DNA from: Wolbachia endosymbiont of Folsomia candida
GTDB lineage: Bacteria; Pseudomonadota; Alphaproteobacteria; Rickettsiales; Anaplasmataceae
Direction: 5' to 3'
NCBI RefSeq assembly: GCF_001931755.2
Contig: NZ_CP015510.2
Span: 186,001 to 250,000 of the forward strand
Length of the DNA stretch: 64,000 bases
In this document: positions 44,091 to 52,697 of the stretch, in pieces
Numbering within the stretch: position 1 is the stretch's first letter
Layout: each line of letters begins with the position of its first letter
Position numbers and translations under genes: made by a program
The notes under the pieces: generated by a model
Database searches by the model: none
Told to the model about the DNA's origin: nothing
The model's input: the letters and a program-made list of their open reading frames with translations, nothing else

Positions 44091-45141
44091 TGTAAAGGTC
44101 AACTAATTCATTGACAAATTTTGCAAAAAGCTCAAAGGAGTAATACCTCCAAGAGCTTGATGCGGCCTGTGTTCATTGTAATAAATTAAATATCTAAACA
44201 ATTCATCCTTAAATTCTTGAACGGTCTCAAACGTTGTTCCCTCAATCAAATCATCATTTAAAGTCCGCCAAAAGCGCTCTACTTTGCCATTTGTTTGTGG
44301 TCTATATGGCCTTGTATATAAATGCTTTAAGCCAATTTCAACTAACATTCTTTCAAATGGATGTCCATCCAAATTACTTCTTGATGCAAACTCTGGTCCA
44401 TTGTCTGTCATTACTTCTTTGAACTGAATACTGTAACTTTGCTTTATATAATTAAAACATCTGAGCACTGCAAACATTACATTCAGACTCTGAATATTTT
44501 CTAAAACTTCTGCCCATGCTATACGGCTTGCATCGTCTATTACACACACTAAATAGTATCTTTTGCTCTCATTTATTATCATATCTTTACTCAAATAATG
44601 ACAGTCTATATGTGCCAATTCTCCAGCTTTTTCCCTGATTATCTTTCTCTTCACCTCTTTTTCTTTTGTGCTCAACTTATTCATGCCGGCTCTCTTAATA
44701 ATATTATATATACCAGATGGAGAAGGTGTTTTGTTGCCCAACTTTTTTGCTAGTATAGCACAAATTTCATATTTATTTATCCCTTTTTTCCGCTCCTCTA
44801 TAACTGCTTTTTCTATTTCAATATCTGTTCTTCTACTTTCCCATCTTGGACCTCTTTTTCTTGGTAAAAACTCTTTTTCTAATCCGCTATTTCTATACCT
44901 ATTATAATATTTACAGAATGTTTGTCTGTTGATTCCATTAGCGTGATAAAAATCGCCTACAAATCTATAAAATGGATGCTTTTTTGCCTTTGTTTGCTCA
45001 TATTCTTTGATCAAAAATCTCCATTTACTTTGGTAATTTCTCTCTAAAGTTTTATCTTCTGTGTTTCTTCTCATACCTAACTCCCTCAAAAATGTTTCTT
45101 TTATCTTAACATTTTTGTCATCGAATTAGTTGACCTTTACA
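44091..45141 (-). mobile_element. IS481-family element, copy 2
   Basis: 1051 bp, same ends as copies 1 and 3. Left flank ...CAACCG and right flank CGGATGAC show no 5-bp duplication. The encoded transposase is identical to that of copy 3. Confidence 0.9.
44103..45074 (-). CDS. IS481-family transposase
   Basis: 323 residues from ATG at 45074 preceded by GAGGGAG. Same DDE core as copy 1 (HIDCHYLS, VMTDNGPEF, GKVERFWRTL); C-terminal variant residues match copy 3 exactly, so copies 2 and 3 are the most recent pair. Intact. Confidence 0.93.
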   Translation of the reverse strand: MRRNTEDKTLERNYQSKWRFLIKEYEQTKAKKHPFYRFVGDFYHANGINRQTFCKYYNRYRNSGLEKEFLPRKRGPRWESRRTDIEIEKAVIEERKKGINKYEICAILAKKLGNKTPSPSGIYNIIKRAGMNKLSTKEKEVKRKIIREKAGELAHIDCHYLSKDMIINESKRYYLVCVIDDASRIAWAEVLENIQSLNVMFAVLRCFNYIKQSYSIQFKEVMTDNGPEFASRSNLDGHPFERMLVEIGLKHLYTRPYRPQTNGKVERFWRTLNDDLIEGTTFETVQEFKDELFRYLIYYNEHRPHQALGGITPLSFLQNLSMN

Positions 45142-45352
45142 CGGATGACAGGAGGAAGAGACTGGAATGACAGGAGTATAGAAGCTGAAATGACACCATT
45201 TTTTACCTTTGCATTCAAAGTTGCAGCGTTCGTACCGCTATGGACCAAGTCATAGGATGACAGAAAAACCTGGCCTATTTTGGTTATAATAAAATATCCA
45301 TAAAAACTTAACGTTTGTGTCTTATAGTCTTTCAATAATAAATGATTAAGTT

Positions 45353-45739
45353 ATGAGCACCAGAGCAAAATATGAATTCACATTGAATCAATTACTATAC
45401 AAAATGCATTTCTTTATAAAAACATATAGAGAAAATGAGCGTAAAAATAACATTAGTGAAGAACTTGAAAGTGAATTTTATAGAGTTAATGAAATGTGGC
45501 ATGTAGATGTAGCAAAAGCTATTGAGGCAAGAAGATCCAGCAGCAAGAAAGAAGTTAAGGAATCCACAATGGTTTCACTGCTTCAAGATGTAATAGCAAA
45601 TATGGATGAGTTTATTCAGAAATACGGAGTAGCATCAGAGAGCAAGGAGTTAGCAAAAACCAAAAGAGCTGATCATCCTGAGGATTTTGTTTTGCTTGAT
45701 GAATATCATAGCTATGAACAGGATTATTACTTAATTTGA
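45353..45739 (+). CDS. hypothetical protein
   Basis: 128 residues, no family recognised. Mostly helical and charged (MSTRAKYEFTLNQLLYKMHFFIKTYRENERK..., KKEVKESTMVSLLQDVIANMDEFIQKYG), no signal peptide or membrane segment. Ends in an acidic/aromatic tail (LLDEYHSYEQDYYLI). The region between IS481 copy 2 and the gene (45142-45352) holds only palindromic repeat fragments. The coding-like composition and lack of a competing frame support it as real. Confidence 0.6.
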   Translation: MSTRAKYEFTLNQLLYKMHFFIKTYRENERKNNISEELESEFYRVNEMWHVDVAKAIEARRSSSKKEVKESTMVSLLQDVIANMDEFIQKYGVASESKELAKTKRADHPEDFVLLDEYHSYEQDYYLI

Positions 45740-45819
45740 CTTCACCTTTAGCTGGAAAATTGCAACATGTTACCGCTAAAGTGGCAATAAGCCCCCTATT
45801 GTTTGCTAGTTCAGAATTA

Positions 45820-45960
45820 GACCTTTTGCATAACCTATTTTCTGATAGTAATTTTTGCGTTAAAATTTGCCTACGCTCCTCAAATACATCAAGTATTCTG
45901 CGGTGCTCACCTTCATCTCTCCTAAAAATCCCTTACCATAAATTGGTTATGCAAAAGGTC
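45820..45960. mobile_element. MITE, 141 bp, TA-flanked
   Basis: Perfect 16-bp terminal inverted repeats GACCTTTTGCATAACC / GGTTATGCAAAAGGTC, flanked by TA on both sides (45818-45819, 45961-45962) as for IS630/Tc1-type target duplication. No coding capacity. The right TA plus the last MITE base form the mrdA stop codon. Confidence 0.82.
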
Positions 45961-47546
45961 TATTGTGTTTCAAGCATATATTGGAATATCTGATTAGCTA
46001 TAAGAAAATCTTGGCGTGGGGTCTTGCCGTTCTCTATAAATACAGAAACTGCATAACGTGGATTGTGGTAAGGACCATAAGCAATAAATACTTTATGACT
46101 TTTACCATGAGAGTTTGTCTCTGGTGTGCCAGTTTTGCCGGCAATTTGAACTTTAGTAAAAAAGCTAAACCTCTTTTTATGTGCTGATGCAGTGCCAATT
46201 CTGGAATTAACTACATCAAACATAGCTTTTTGAACTATATTAAGGTGCTTTGGGTCTATATCAATATCAGGAAAGTTTTGTATTGTTTTACCAATCTCAA
46301 TGTGTGGGATCACCTCTTTTCCTGTTGCAAGCCTAGCCGAAAGCACTGCAAGCTGTAATGGTGTTGTAAGTATATATCCTTGTCCTATAGCTAAATTTAT
46401 AGTGTCGCCTAATTGCCACTCTGAATACAGCTTTCGTGCGCGCCAATCTCTGCTTGGTAACAACCCTGATGCTTCCTCTTTAAATGTTTTAATTAATGGT
46501 CCACTTCCAATACCAAATTTGCTGGCCACTTCTACAATCGAATCTACACTGATTTCTTTTCCTATGTTATAAAAATAAGTGTTACATGATGAAGCTATTG
46601 CTTCATTTAAAGATACGTATCCATGACCTTCACTTTTCAAGCAGCGAAATTTTCGCTCGCCTATTTTCATATGTCCGCGACATAAAAATTCTCTTTCTGG
46701 TGTTATTATTCCATCTTTTAAAGCTGCAAGCGCAACAATAACCTTAAATACTGAACCAGGCGGAATTTGATATGATAATGCGCGATTCACAAGTGGCAAA
46801 GAGGAGGTATTTAAGCTTTCCCAAGTCTCATTTGATAATCTGCTAGCAAAAAGATTGTTATCGTAAGAAGGTGAATTATATAATGCTAAAATTTCTCCAT
46901 TATTCACATCGATTACAGTTACAGAGCCTTTGTGGTCTCTAAATACCTCAGCTATTTTTTTCTGTAAATTAATATCAATTGTTAGCTGTACATCTTGTCC
47001 GTCTTGCTGCGCTATATTTGATAATTCTCTTATGACTCGTTTTTTAGAGTTTATTTCCTGCTCGGATTTTCCTGGCTCACCTTTTAATGCATCATCATGT
47101 GTATATTCAATTCCGCTGATTCCTATTTCGTTTGTACCTTGTTGTTTTTTTGTATACCCAAGTACATGAGAGCATATTGAACCAAATGGGTAGTAGCGTT
47201 TATAAAGAGCAGTTATTTTTGTTTTTGGAGATTTTGCTATATCAGATTCAATTTCTGATAACGTTTCTGAGTCAACTTCTCTGCTTGAAGCTTTCTCTCC
47301 ACCGAATAAAACAACATATGAAATTTTGTTTACCGCAAGTTCGATGCCATTCCTGTCTATTATTCTGCCTCGCTCAGGCATAATGTTAGTAATCCGTACT
47401 CTATTTTTATTAGAAAGAGCTTCATATTTTAGTTTGTTACTGATTTGTAAATTATATAACTTATAGCTAAAAATAGCGGAAATAGTTAGCTGAAGGCCAC
47501 CTAATATAAGCGCTCTGCGGTTAAAGGTTTTGTTTTTTCTGCGCAT
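45960..47546 (-). CDS. mrdA: penicillin-binding protein 2 (peptidoglycan transpeptidase)
   Basis: 528 residues. N-terminal membrane helix (RRALILGGLQLTISAIFSYKLYNL), dimerisation domain with MPERGRIIDRNG and GYTKKQQGTNEIGISGIEYTHDDALKGEPG, then the transpeptidase: PPGSVFKV near 250 (catalytic Ser in SxxK), SSCNTYFY near 315 (SxN), AIGQGYILTTPLQLA, and AGKTGTPE near 460 (KTG). Elongation-specific cross-linking with RodA. The TAG stop is made by the border of a MITE (45820-45960), so the native C-terminus may be a few to many residues longer in relatives. Confidence 0.94.
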   Translation of the reverse strand: MRRKNKTFNRRALILGGLQLTISAIFSYKLYNLQISNKLKYEALSNKNRVRITNIMPERGRIIDRNGIELAVNKISYVVLFGGEKASSREVDSETLSEIESDIAKSPKTKITALYKRYYPFGSICSHVLGYTKKQQGTNEIGISGIEYTHDDALKGEPGKSEQEINSKKRVIRELSNIAQQDGQDVQLTIDINLQKKIAEVFRDHKGSVTVIDVNNGEILALYNSPSYDNNLFASRLSNETWESLNTSSLPLVNRALSYQIPPGSVFKVIVALAALKDGIITPEREFLCRGHMKIGERKFRCLKSEGHGYVSLNEAIASSCNTYFYNIGKEISVDSIVEVASKFGIGSGPLIKTFKEEASGLLPSRDWRARKLYSEWQLGDTINLAIGQGYILTTPLQLAVLSARLATGKEVIPHIEIGKTIQNFPDIDIDPKHLNIVQKAMFDVVNSRIGTASAHKKRFSFFTKVQIAGKTGTPETNSHGKSHKVFIAYGPYHNPRYAVSVFIENGKTPRQDFLIANQIFQYMLETQ

Positions 47547-47563
47547 AACATTTCTTTAGGATA

Positions 47564-48331
47564 CTACTCTCTATTCAGCATACTTTTGGCTTTTACTGCA
47601 TCACAAACCATCTTCTCCCACTCGCTTAAAGTCACAAGCTTGTAACCTGATTTTTTTAGCATTCTAATAATGTTAGGTAAAGCTTGAGCAGTGTTTGATC
47701 GACTATCATGGTCATGAAATAACATGATAGCTCCGTTATGTACATTACTTGCAACTCTTTCAACTAGGATTTCCGGCTTATCGCCTTGCCAATCTAGCGA
47801 ATCAACTGTCCATAATATGGAATACATATTCAGTTGATTGGTATTTTCAATTAAATTATCATCGTGGCATCCATATGGCGGACGAAACCATTTTACATCT
47901 TTTTTTGTTATATTTTTAATTGCTATATTTGTTTTTTCCAACTCTTGCATCTGTTCTTCGCTGGGTAATAACGTTAATTTTCTATGCGACCAAGAATGAT
48001 TACCTATTTCATGACCTGCTTTATGGATTTCCTTTACTATTTCAGACGTTTTTTCATTTATACGTTCACCAAGCACAAAAAATGTTGCTTTTGATTTATG
48101 TTTTTTGAGAACATTAAGAATATCATTCACTCTTCTGCTAGAAGGCCCATCATCAAATGTGAGTGCAACAAACTTATCGCCTTTATTGAGCAGTTTTTTT
48201 ATATTGTTTAAATTCTTATGTGATAAATCCAGACTGCAGCTAAGGCCATTGTAAGGTAGATTAAAATTGCAATCTCCAGAAAAAGCTGCACTTGAATATA
48301 ATAAGAAAAAAATGATTATCCTTACAAACAT
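47564..48331 (-). CDS. secreted polysaccharide deacetylase (NodB domain)
   Basis: About 255 residues from ATG at 48331 (start of a signal peptide MFVRIIIFFLLYSSAAFSGD); an upstream extension is unlikely. NodB motifs: FVALTFDDGPSSRR (Asp-Asp), GNHSWSH (His-x-x-x-His metal ligands), VKWFRPPYGCHDD, TVDSLDWQGD and GAIMLFHDHD. Acts on N-acetylated glycans in the periplasm, plausibly peptidoglycan; substrate not shown by sequence. Follows mrdA on the same strand by 17 bases, suggesting a shared cell-wall operon. Confidence 0.9.
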   Translation of the reverse strand: MFVRIIIFFLLYSSAAFSGDCNFNLPYNGLSCSLDLSHKNLNNIKKLLNKGDKFVALTFDDGPSSRRVNDILNVLKKHKSKATFFVLGERINEKTSEIVKEIHKAGHEIGNHSWSHRKLTLLPSEEQMQELEKTNIAIKNITKKDVKWFRPPYGCHDDNLIENTNQLNMYSILWTVDSLDWQGDKPEILVERVASNVHNGAIMLFHDHDSRSNTAQALPNIIRMLKKSGYKLVTLSEWEKMVCDAVKAKSMLNRE

Positions 48332-48526
48332 TTTGTAATCAGCAAAGCAATACCATACTATGCATCTTTTTGCTAGTGTGCACAACTATACGAATGTTTA
48401 GTTTAGTGATAAGATGTATATAACATATCAGTTATTAATGTTCAAACATTTATATTTGTTATCCAAGTTGTCCTTTATGCTCACTTGCAAGCAAGTTCGC
48501 TGGATCCCAGTGTCACGCACTGGGAT

Positions 48527-49577
48527 TGTAAAGGTCAACTAATTCGATGACAAAAATGTTAAGATAAAAGAAACATTTTTGAGGGAGTTAGGTATGAGAA
48601 GAAACACAGAAGATAAAACTTTAGAGAGAAATTACCAAAGTAAATGGAGATTTTTGATCAAAGAATATGAGCAAACAAAGGCAAAAAAGCATCCATTTTA
48701 TAGATTTGTAGGCGATTTTTATCACGCTAATGGAATCAACAGACAAACATTCTGTAAATATTATAATAGGTATAGAAATAGCGGATTAGAAAAAGAGTTT
48801 TTACCAAGAAAAAGAGGTCCAAGATGGGAAAGTAGAAGAACAGATATTGAAATAGAAAAAGCAGTTATAGAGGAGCGGAAAAAAGGGATAAATAAATATG
48901 AAATTTGTGCTATACTAGCAAAAAAGTTGGGCAACAAAACACCTTCTCCATCTGGTATATATAATATTATTAAGAGAGCCGGCATGAATAAGTTGAGCAC
49001 AAAAGAAAAAGAGGTGAAGAGAAAGATAATCAGGGAAAAAGCTGGAGAATTGGCACATATAGACTGTCATTATTTGAGTAAAGATATGATAATAAATGAG
49101 AGCAAAAGATACTATTTAGTGTGTGTAATAGACGATGCAAGCCGTATAGCATGGGCAGAAGTTTTAGAAAATATTCAGAGTCTGAATGTAATGTTTGCAG
49201 TGCTCAGATGTTTTAATTATATAAAGCAAAGTTACAGTATTCAGTTCAAAGAAGTAATGACAGACAATGGACCAGAGTTTGCATCAAGAAGTAATTTGGA
49301 TGGACATCCATTTGAAAGAATGTTAGTTGAAATTGGCTTAAAGCATTTATATACAAGGCCATATAGACCACAAACAAATGGCAAAGTAGAGCGCTTTTGG
49401 CGGACTTTAAATGATGATTTGATTGAGGGAACAACGTTTGAGACCGTTCAAGAATTTAAGGATGAATTGTTTAGATATTTAATTTATTACAATGAACACA
49501 GGCCGCATCAAGCTCTTGGAGGTATTACTCCTTTGAGCTTTTTGCAAAATTTGTCAATGAATTAGTTGACCTTTACA
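48527..49577 (+). mobile_element. IS481-family element, copy 3, with 5-bp target duplication
   Basis: 1051 bp with the standard ends. GGGAT immediately precedes (48522-48526) and follows (49578-49582) it. The target is a palindromic repeat (left flank GGATCCCAGTGTCACGCACT, then GGGAT; right side GGGATGACAGG). Confidence 0.92.
48594..49565 (+). CDS. IS481-family transposase
   Basis: 323 residues, identical at the protein level to copy 2 and intact (Asp, Asp, Glu of the DDE core in HIDCHYLS, VMTDNGPEF, GKVERFWRTL). ATG at 48594 with GAGGGAG upstream. Confidence 0.93.
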   Translation: MRRNTEDKTLERNYQSKWRFLIKEYEQTKAKKHPFYRFVGDFYHANGINRQTFCKYYNRYRNSGLEKEFLPRKRGPRWESRRTDIEIEKAVIEERKKGINKYEICAILAKKLGNKTPSPSGIYNIIKRAGMNKLSTKEKEVKRKIIREKAGELAHIDCHYLSKDMIINESKRYYLVCVIDDASRIAWAEVLENIQSLNVMFAVLRCFNYIKQSYSIQFKEVMTDNGPEFASRSNLDGHPFERMLVEIGLKHLYTRPYRPQTNGKVERFWRTLNDDLIEGTTFETVQEFKDELFRYLIYYNEHRPHQALGGITPLSFLQNLSMN

Positions 49578-49649
49578 GGGATGACAGGAAAAAAAGCACT
49601 GGGATGACAAAAGGTGGGCCACTCGGATGACAGGGAAAAAAGCACTTGA

Positions 49650-51038
49650 ATGACAGAGCGCGGCAAAATATGTCCTATAAGCGTAGATTATCATCTCGCT
49701 GATAATATTTATGAAATATGCACGCTATATGGAAATGATATTTTTTTAGTTGCAGATGAAAACACAGCAAAACTTTTAAATAAAAACGTACTTAACAAAA
49801 TTTCCCACTTAATTGTTCCATGTCACTCCCTTCCACCTGTCATTCCAGATGCTCCTCAAATTTTGTCATCCCAGTGCGTGACACTGGGATCTAGGTATAA
49901 ACATACTTGCAAATTATACAATGGGCAGCGGATCCTAGGAACATATATCAAAAACAATGTCCATGATGAAAATAAGATGGATCCCAGTGTTCGCTACTCG
50001 GATAACAGGAAAAAAAGCGCTGGAATGACAATAGACAGTGGTGTTACTCCTTCTCTTGAAATTGTGGATTTAGTTAGAAGCAAAGCAAAAGATAGTGATT
50101 TAATAGTTGCATTTGGCAGTGGCACTATTAACGATATTTGCAAATATGCAAGTTATCTCGAAGGAAAGGATTACATATCATTCCCAACAGCTGCTTCTAT
50201 GAATGGATATACCTCTGCAAATGCTTCAATATTAGTGAATGGACATAAAAAGTCATTTGAAGCGCACCTTCCAAAAGCGATATATATTGATATTGATATA
50301 CTCACTAATGCACCACTACGCCTTACACTAAGCGGATTTGCAGATTTTATCTGTCGTTCAACAGTCCAGGCTGACTGGTTGTTGTCTCATCTGTTATTTG
50401 GTACAGAATATAACGAATTACCCTTCTCACTCACAAATGACTTAGAGCAAGTTCTGCTTAGAGACTACATAAAGCTTACTCAAAAAGATAAAGACACAAT
50501 CTTGTCGTTGATGAAAGCCTTGCTTACTTCAGGATCTGGAATGGTTATAGCAAAGGGCAGCTATCCTGCAAGTCAAGGGGAGCACATGATAGCTCACGCG
50601 ATGGAGATGATCACTGAAGATTATTCCTCACTTCACGGTGAAAAAATTGCTGTTACAACTTTAACTATGGCTCATTTACAGGAACAAATGCTATCGATAC
50701 AAAACCCTACTATAAAACCAAGTGGTGTTGATGTAAAGCATATAATGGAGTGCTTTAGTAATATCGAGTTTGCGAAAACTTTAGAGCAGAAACAAACAAT
50801 GCAGCAGAAAGCCGAAGAAACAATTCGTAAAGAATGGAGACATATCTCTAATGTTATTAAACAAAATTTATTCCCTGCACAGCACCTACAGAAAATATTT
50901 GCAGAGTTATCAATTCCACACTTACCAGAGCACCTTGGTTGGAACAAGGAACAATATTGCAAAGTGGTCAACCTTGCGTTCGCTACGAGGGATAGATTTA
51001 CCTTTCTTGATTTTGCTAACTGCGTAGAATGGAAGTGA
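49650..51038 (+). CDS. glycerol-1-phosphate dehydrogenase-like (AraM/EgsA) with repeat insert
   Basis: 462 residues, family usually ~390-400. Motifs: NDIFLVADENTAKLL near the start, then after the insert IVAFGSGTINDICKYASYLEGKDYISFPTAASMNGYTSANASI (NAD-binding GSGT and the family's PTAASMNGYTS), SGFADFICRSTVQADWLLSHLL and GEHMIAHAMEMI with metal-ligand His. Residues about 57-128 (nt 49818-50036) translate a palindrome-bounded repeat, including CVTLGSRYKH and KMDPSVRYSDNRKK segments typical of repeat-derived peptides in this genome. The start codon itself lies in a GAATGACAG repeat fragment. Membrane lipid-type or sugar-phosphate metabolism is inferred. Confidence 0.8.
   Translation: MTERGKICPISVDYHLADNIYEICTLYGNDIFLVADENTAKLLNKNVLNKISHLIVPCHSLPPVIPDAPQILSSQCVTLGSRYKHTCKLYNGQRILGTYIKNNVHDENKMDPSVRYSDNRKKSAGMTIDSGVTPSLEIVDLVRSKAKDSDLIVAFGSGTINDICKYASYLEGKDYISFPTAASMNGYTSANASILVNGHKKSFEAHLPKAIYIDIDILTNAPLRLTLSGFADFICRSTVQADWLLSHLLFGTEYNELPFSLTNDLEQVLLRDYIKLTQKDKDTILSLMKALLTSGSGMVIAKGSYPASQGEHMIAHAMEMITEDYSSLHGEKIAVTTLTMAHLQEQMLSIQNPTIKPSGVDVKHIMECFSNIEFAKTLEQKQTMQQKAEETIRKEWRHISNVIKQNLFPAQHLQKIFAELSIPHLPEHLGWNKEQYCKVVNLAFATRDRFTFLDFANCVEWK
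49818..50036. repeat. palindrome-bounded repeat inside the dehydrogenase gene
   Basis: Contains GTCATCCCAGTGCGTGACAC...GGATC, the middle segment AGGTATAAA.AT..TTGCAAATT, and the closing AAAGATGGATCCCAGTGT-type and GCGCTGGAATGACA palindromes; the same order as the intergenic element at 3819-3964. Read through in frame. Confidence 0.82.
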
Positions 51039-51254
51039 AATTTTTTTCCAATGGCGTGGCTGCTGATATAGCTAACACAGGTAAGATTTACTTATTAATA
51101 ATCGAAAAACCTCGTCATACCGCTGCTTGTTAGCGGGACCTACTACGAGATACCGCGAATAAATCCACAGCTGTACGAACGTCTAATTTAGCGAGAAAGT
51201 AAACCAAAAACATCAACCTTTGGTGTCATTTCATTAGCACTCCTCCTGTCATCC
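51039..51254. repeat. repeat region before IS5, including an uninterrupted IS5 target
   Basis: No gene. 51062-51118 is an uninterrupted copy of the sequence into which the 25.5-28.1 kb IS5 inserted (GATATAGCTAACACAGGTAA...TTATTAATAATCGAAAAACCTCG). Followed by GTACGAACGTCTAATTTAGCGAGAAAG and GTGTCATTTCATTAGCACTCC segments found elsewhere in the window. Confidence 0.65.
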
Positions 51255-52336
51255 GGCTTTGTTGCATAGCTCAAGAAAAAAACTGGCAGTTACTGACTAA
51301 ATTCATTATAAAACAGGCATTTAACCGACAAAGGAAAAATATGCCAGTCAAAATGAAAGTCAGTAACCAAAACGAATATAACAAATTTTTGCAAGAAAGA
51401 GGAAATATTTTTCATTTCATCAATGAAGCAATAGAAAATTGGTATGAAATTGGACCAAAAATACAGGGCGGAAATAGAATTTACAGTGATAAAGTTGTGA
51501 TTTTAGTGCACATAATAACTTATCTATTTAGGATTGGCCTAAGGCAAACGGTAGGATTTATAAAAGGATACCTCGAACAAATAGGAAGGAATCTATCTGT
51601 CATAAGCTATTCACAGGCCTCAAGAAGATTTAAAAAACTTAACATAAAAATTAATGATAATAGAATAGATAAGAATGATATGGAAAATATCGAAGTTGCT
51701 ATAGACAGCACGGGCATTAGCATTTACAACAATACTCCAAAACACAGCGGAGTAAACAGTAAAGATCGCAAATATCGTCACCATGACCAAACAAGAAAAC
51801 TTCATCTGATGCTGGATGTAAATAGCAAAAAGGCTATAGATGCAAAGTACACCAATGGAACTTATTCTGATTGTCGTGGGGGGCACGATTTATTGGAAGA
51901 AGTCAATAATGTGTCCGTTTTGTACGCAGATGGAGCATACGATACGCGCCACATCTATCAGTTATGTCATAAACTTGGGATAAAAACGAAAATCCCGCCA
52001 AAAAAGGACGCCGTACTGCATCAGAATTTGGATTATATGGTCGAGAGAAATACTGCAGTTAGGTTAATAAGATCGTTTGATGGAGATACGAGAATAAAAC
52101 AATGGAAAAAGGAGGTAGGGTACGGAAAAAGATCCTACATAGAAGCATTCTTTTCGCGATTAAAGCAAATATTTGGGTTTAGTTTTAGGAATAAATCTGA
52201 GGTTAATCGTGAGAAGGAACTGCTACTCAAGTGCTATTTGCTGAATAAATTTACCGATATAGGTATGGCTACATTTGAAATGGTTGCATGAATTTTTGTA
52301 GCTTGCCTACTGTATAATGTGCTATGCAACAAAGCC
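51255..52336 (+). mobile_element. IS5-family (IS903-type) element, intact
   Basis: About 1082 bp with ends GGCTTTGTTGCATAGC / GCTATGCAACAAAGCC. No clear 9-bp duplication at the flanks (GTCATCC left, TGCGTGACA right), so one flank has been exchanged. Confidence 0.88.
51341..52291 (+). CDS. IS5-family transposase
   Basis: 316 residues. N-terminal NEYNKFLQERGNIFHFINEAIENWYEIGP and GLRQTVGFIKGYLEQIG as in the IS903 group; catalytic Asp in VAIDSTGISIY, Asp in LYADGAYDTRHIY, Glu in YIEAFFSRLKQIFGF. Frame intact, and related to but clearly diverged from the broken copy at 25.5-28.0 kb. SD AAAGG precedes ATG. Confidence 0.93.
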   Translation: MPVKMKVSNQNEYNKFLQERGNIFHFINEAIENWYEIGPKIQGGNRIYSDKVVILVHIITYLFRIGLRQTVGFIKGYLEQIGRNLSVISYSQASRRFKKLNIKINDNRIDKNDMENIEVAIDSTGISIYNNTPKHSGVNSKDRKYRHHDQTRKLHLMLDVNSKKAIDAKYTNGTYSDCRGGHDLLEEVNNVSVLYADGAYDTRHIYQLCHKLGIKTKIPPKKDAVLHQNLDYMVERNTAVRLIRSFDGDTRIKQWKKEVGYGKRSYIEAFFSRLKQIFGFSFRNKSEVNREKELLLKCYLLNKFTDIGMATFEMVA

Positions 52337-52697
52337 TGCGTGACACTGGGATCTAGCAAGCGAAGGTTGCATATAATACGTCGTTGGCATTGAAAATACG
52401 GAAATGGATTCTAGCGTCACGCGCTGGAATGACAAAAACGTGTAGTATTTTTGAGCGATGCAACAAAGCCGGATGACAGGAGGAGTGCTAATGAAATGAC
52501 ACCAAAGGTTGATGTTTTTGGTTTACTTTCTCGCTAAATTAGACGTTCGTACAGTTGTGGATTTATTCGCGGTATGACGTCGAGCTTATTTTAATTATAA
52601 AAAACATAATTTATTGTCACTTTGTAGTATAAAAACTTGCATTTTCTTAGATTTATGCCTAAAATAGCCTGTATTGATAAATTATTAGGTGAGGCTT
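52337..52697. repeat. composite palindromic repeat region
   Basis: About 360 bp without a gene. Contains GGGATCTAGCAAGCGAAGG, a CTAGCGTCACGCGCTGGAATGAC palindrome, a solo IS5-like end GCGATGCAACAAAGCCGGATGACAGG, and GTTCGTACAGTTGTGG. The last ~110 bp are unique AT-rich sequence upstream of the next gene. Confidence 0.6.

Larger units (their letters stand above)
44061..45264. repeat. 24-bp inverted repeat flanking IS481 copy 2
   Basis: The left arm at 44061-44084 begins TCTGTCATCCTATGACTTG; the right arm at 45241-45264 is its reverse complement with one mismatch (23/24). The IS481 copy therefore lies in the centre of a larger palindromic structure. Confidence 0.65.
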
